Translations under genes and position numbers: made by a program
Part shown: positions 19,227 through 20,013 of the stretch, piece by piece
How the letters are laid out: each line of letters opens with the position of its first letter
How positions within the stretch are numbered: position 1 is the first letter of the stretch
The notes under the pieces: generated by a model
Databases searched by the model: none
Told to the model about the DNA's origin: nothing
The model's input: the letters and a program-made list of their open reading frames with translations, nothing else
NCBI GenBank assembly: GCA_020650975.1
Contig: JAIPMN010009487.1
Coordinates: forward strand, 1-20,013
Source of the DNA: Apostichopus californicus
Taxonomy: Eukaryota; Echinodermata; Holothuroidea; Aspidochirotida; Stichopodidae
Direction: 5' to 3'
DNA: 20,013 nucleotides

Positions 19227-19326
19227 TTGTATTTACAAGGAACTGATTGTTAAGTCCGGGGTGCCTGACATCATGAATGCATGCAGCAAACAAAGCCGCT
19301 AGAATCTCTAGATCCGTGAACACGCT
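19227..19326 (-). CDS. PDE4: PDE4 catalytic exon with the metal-binding HD motif (100 nt)
   Basis: Reads [20 protein letters not shown] followed by [13 protein letters not shown], then one base of an Asn codon finished in the next exon. The acceptor is TTTTTCAG|AGC at 19326 and the donor CAA|GTAAGT at 19227/19226, phase 1. The His-Asp pair of HDV binds the two catalytic metal ions in PDE4. The following residue pair is usually Asp-His (HDVDHPG). Here it is Arg-His, with codon AGG at 19266-19264. This is the most 5' PDE4 exon in the window. The preceding exon, with the catalytic YHNSLHA motif, is not found before the right edge and must lie beyond 20013. Confidence 0.95.
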
Positions 19327-20013
19327 CTGAAAAAGATAAAAAGAAAATAAATAAATAATATCAAGGGTCACAGTTACCAAACCAGCCATTAATTGTACCG
19401 AACAGCAAAAAAATGGTGGTTTAAAAAATTTCTTAAAATGTATATGCAATGATCATTATTAGTGTTTTTAGCACATAAATCTGCTTGAAACTATAGATAA
19501 CACGTAAAAACTGTCTGGGCTTGTAACCCAGAGGTCACTGGTTGGATTGCCATTCTAGCCATAAATTTCTTTGTTCTTTTCCATTGTCTAAAATTTCCCA
19601 GTCAATTTGCCATTATTCATTTAGATTAAGAGTTATAGACTTAGTATTCCAGCCATTTCCATTCATGTGCCATCATGTTTACAGCGTCATTTTTTCCCCT
19701 TCAAACACTAAAGGTGGTATAAGAACGCAACCTGGACTAGTTAGCAGTCTGCGAAATATCAAAATTAATTTTGTTCCTAAAAGTCATCCTTCGAAACAAG
19801 TAGCAATTAGCTGGTTTAGCTTTAGCAGGGATACTTTTGCATGATGCAACTACAGATGTTTCTTCGAACTGAACCTCTTTTTTTATAAAACCAGACTGCT
19901 GCTGAGCATAAGAAACAACCCTCCTCACAGAGTGAAATTCTCATTTTCCTACAAATGTATAAACCAAAATGTTGGAAGATTAGAGACAGAATTCAGGGGG
20001 GAATTCGTCCGAA
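19327..20013 (-). other. PDE4: PDE4 intron, partial
   Basis: This is the 3' part of the intron preceding the 100-nt exon. Apart from a tRNA-like fragment at 19512-19562, nothing is recognised. No open frame on the - strand matches the expected YHNSLHAADV PDE4 segment. Confidence 0.75.
19512..19562 (+). mobile_element. 5'-truncated tRNA-like SINE fragment
   Basis: GTCTGGGCTTGTAACCCAG has an anticodon-stem-like pairing (CTGGG / CCCAG around a CTTGTAA loop). It is followed by AGGTCACTGGTTGGATTGCC, a decayed T-arm and B box (usual GGTTCGAATCC). The D-arm side is degraded. This looks like the relic of a tRNA-derived repeat. Confidence 0.45.

Noticed and set aside
1-20013. CRISPR array, phage or bacterial defence system
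   Set aside because: The direct repeats are contiguous minisatellites without unique spacers, and the genes are spliced metazoan genes.

Overview
This is metazoan nuclear DNA: AT-rich, intron-dominated, rich in minisatellites and tRNA-derived short interspersed elements, with two protein genes recognised by spliced exons with GT/AG borders. The fragmentation, the single PDE4-type gene and the repeat load suit an invertebrate, plausibly a marine deuterostome, but nothing here fixes the species.

Layout. The + strand opens inside an oxysterol-binding-protein-related (ORP) gene: a partial intron (1-261), the penultimate coding exon (262-397), an intron carrying a 71-bp minisatellite (372-803), and the last coding exon (1168-1422, stop TGA). 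Its putative 3' UTR follows. From about 2.9 to 12.1 kb there is no recognisable gene. This stretch holds a 1.6-kb higher-order tandem array (6003-7590, 126-bp unit), smaller arrays at 9.0, 9.8-10.6 and 11.5-12.05 kb, and a tRNA-like sequence at 12.06 kb. From 12,966 to the right edge lies the 3' half of a cAMP-specific phosphodiesterase 4 (PDE4) gene on the - strand. Five coding exons (19326-19227, 17906-17752, 16998-16876, 15424-15242, 13490-12966) join in perfect phase into a 361-residue C-terminal part. The upstream exons, with the catalytic His, UCR1/2 and promoters, lie beyond the right edge. The two genes converge tail to tail.

The genes do not form a pathway. ORPs move or sense sterols and phosphoinositides at membrane contacts, whereas PDE4 hydrolyses cAMP. 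No operon, CRISPR, rRNA or intact tRNA gene was seen.

Most notable points: (1) the ORP minisatellite unit contains the 3' end of the exon plus its splice donor, giving six near-identical donors at 71-72-bp spacing, of which only the first keeps the reading frame; (2) the 126-bp array is a four-monomer higher-order repeat; (3) the PDE4 metal-binding motif reads HDVRHPG where HDVDHPG is usual; (4) an unexplained CpG-rich open segment lies in a PDE4 intron; (5) several repeats sit against PDE4 splice sites. I did not find a convincing new biological system; the splice-donor minisatellite is the best candidate for something undescribed.
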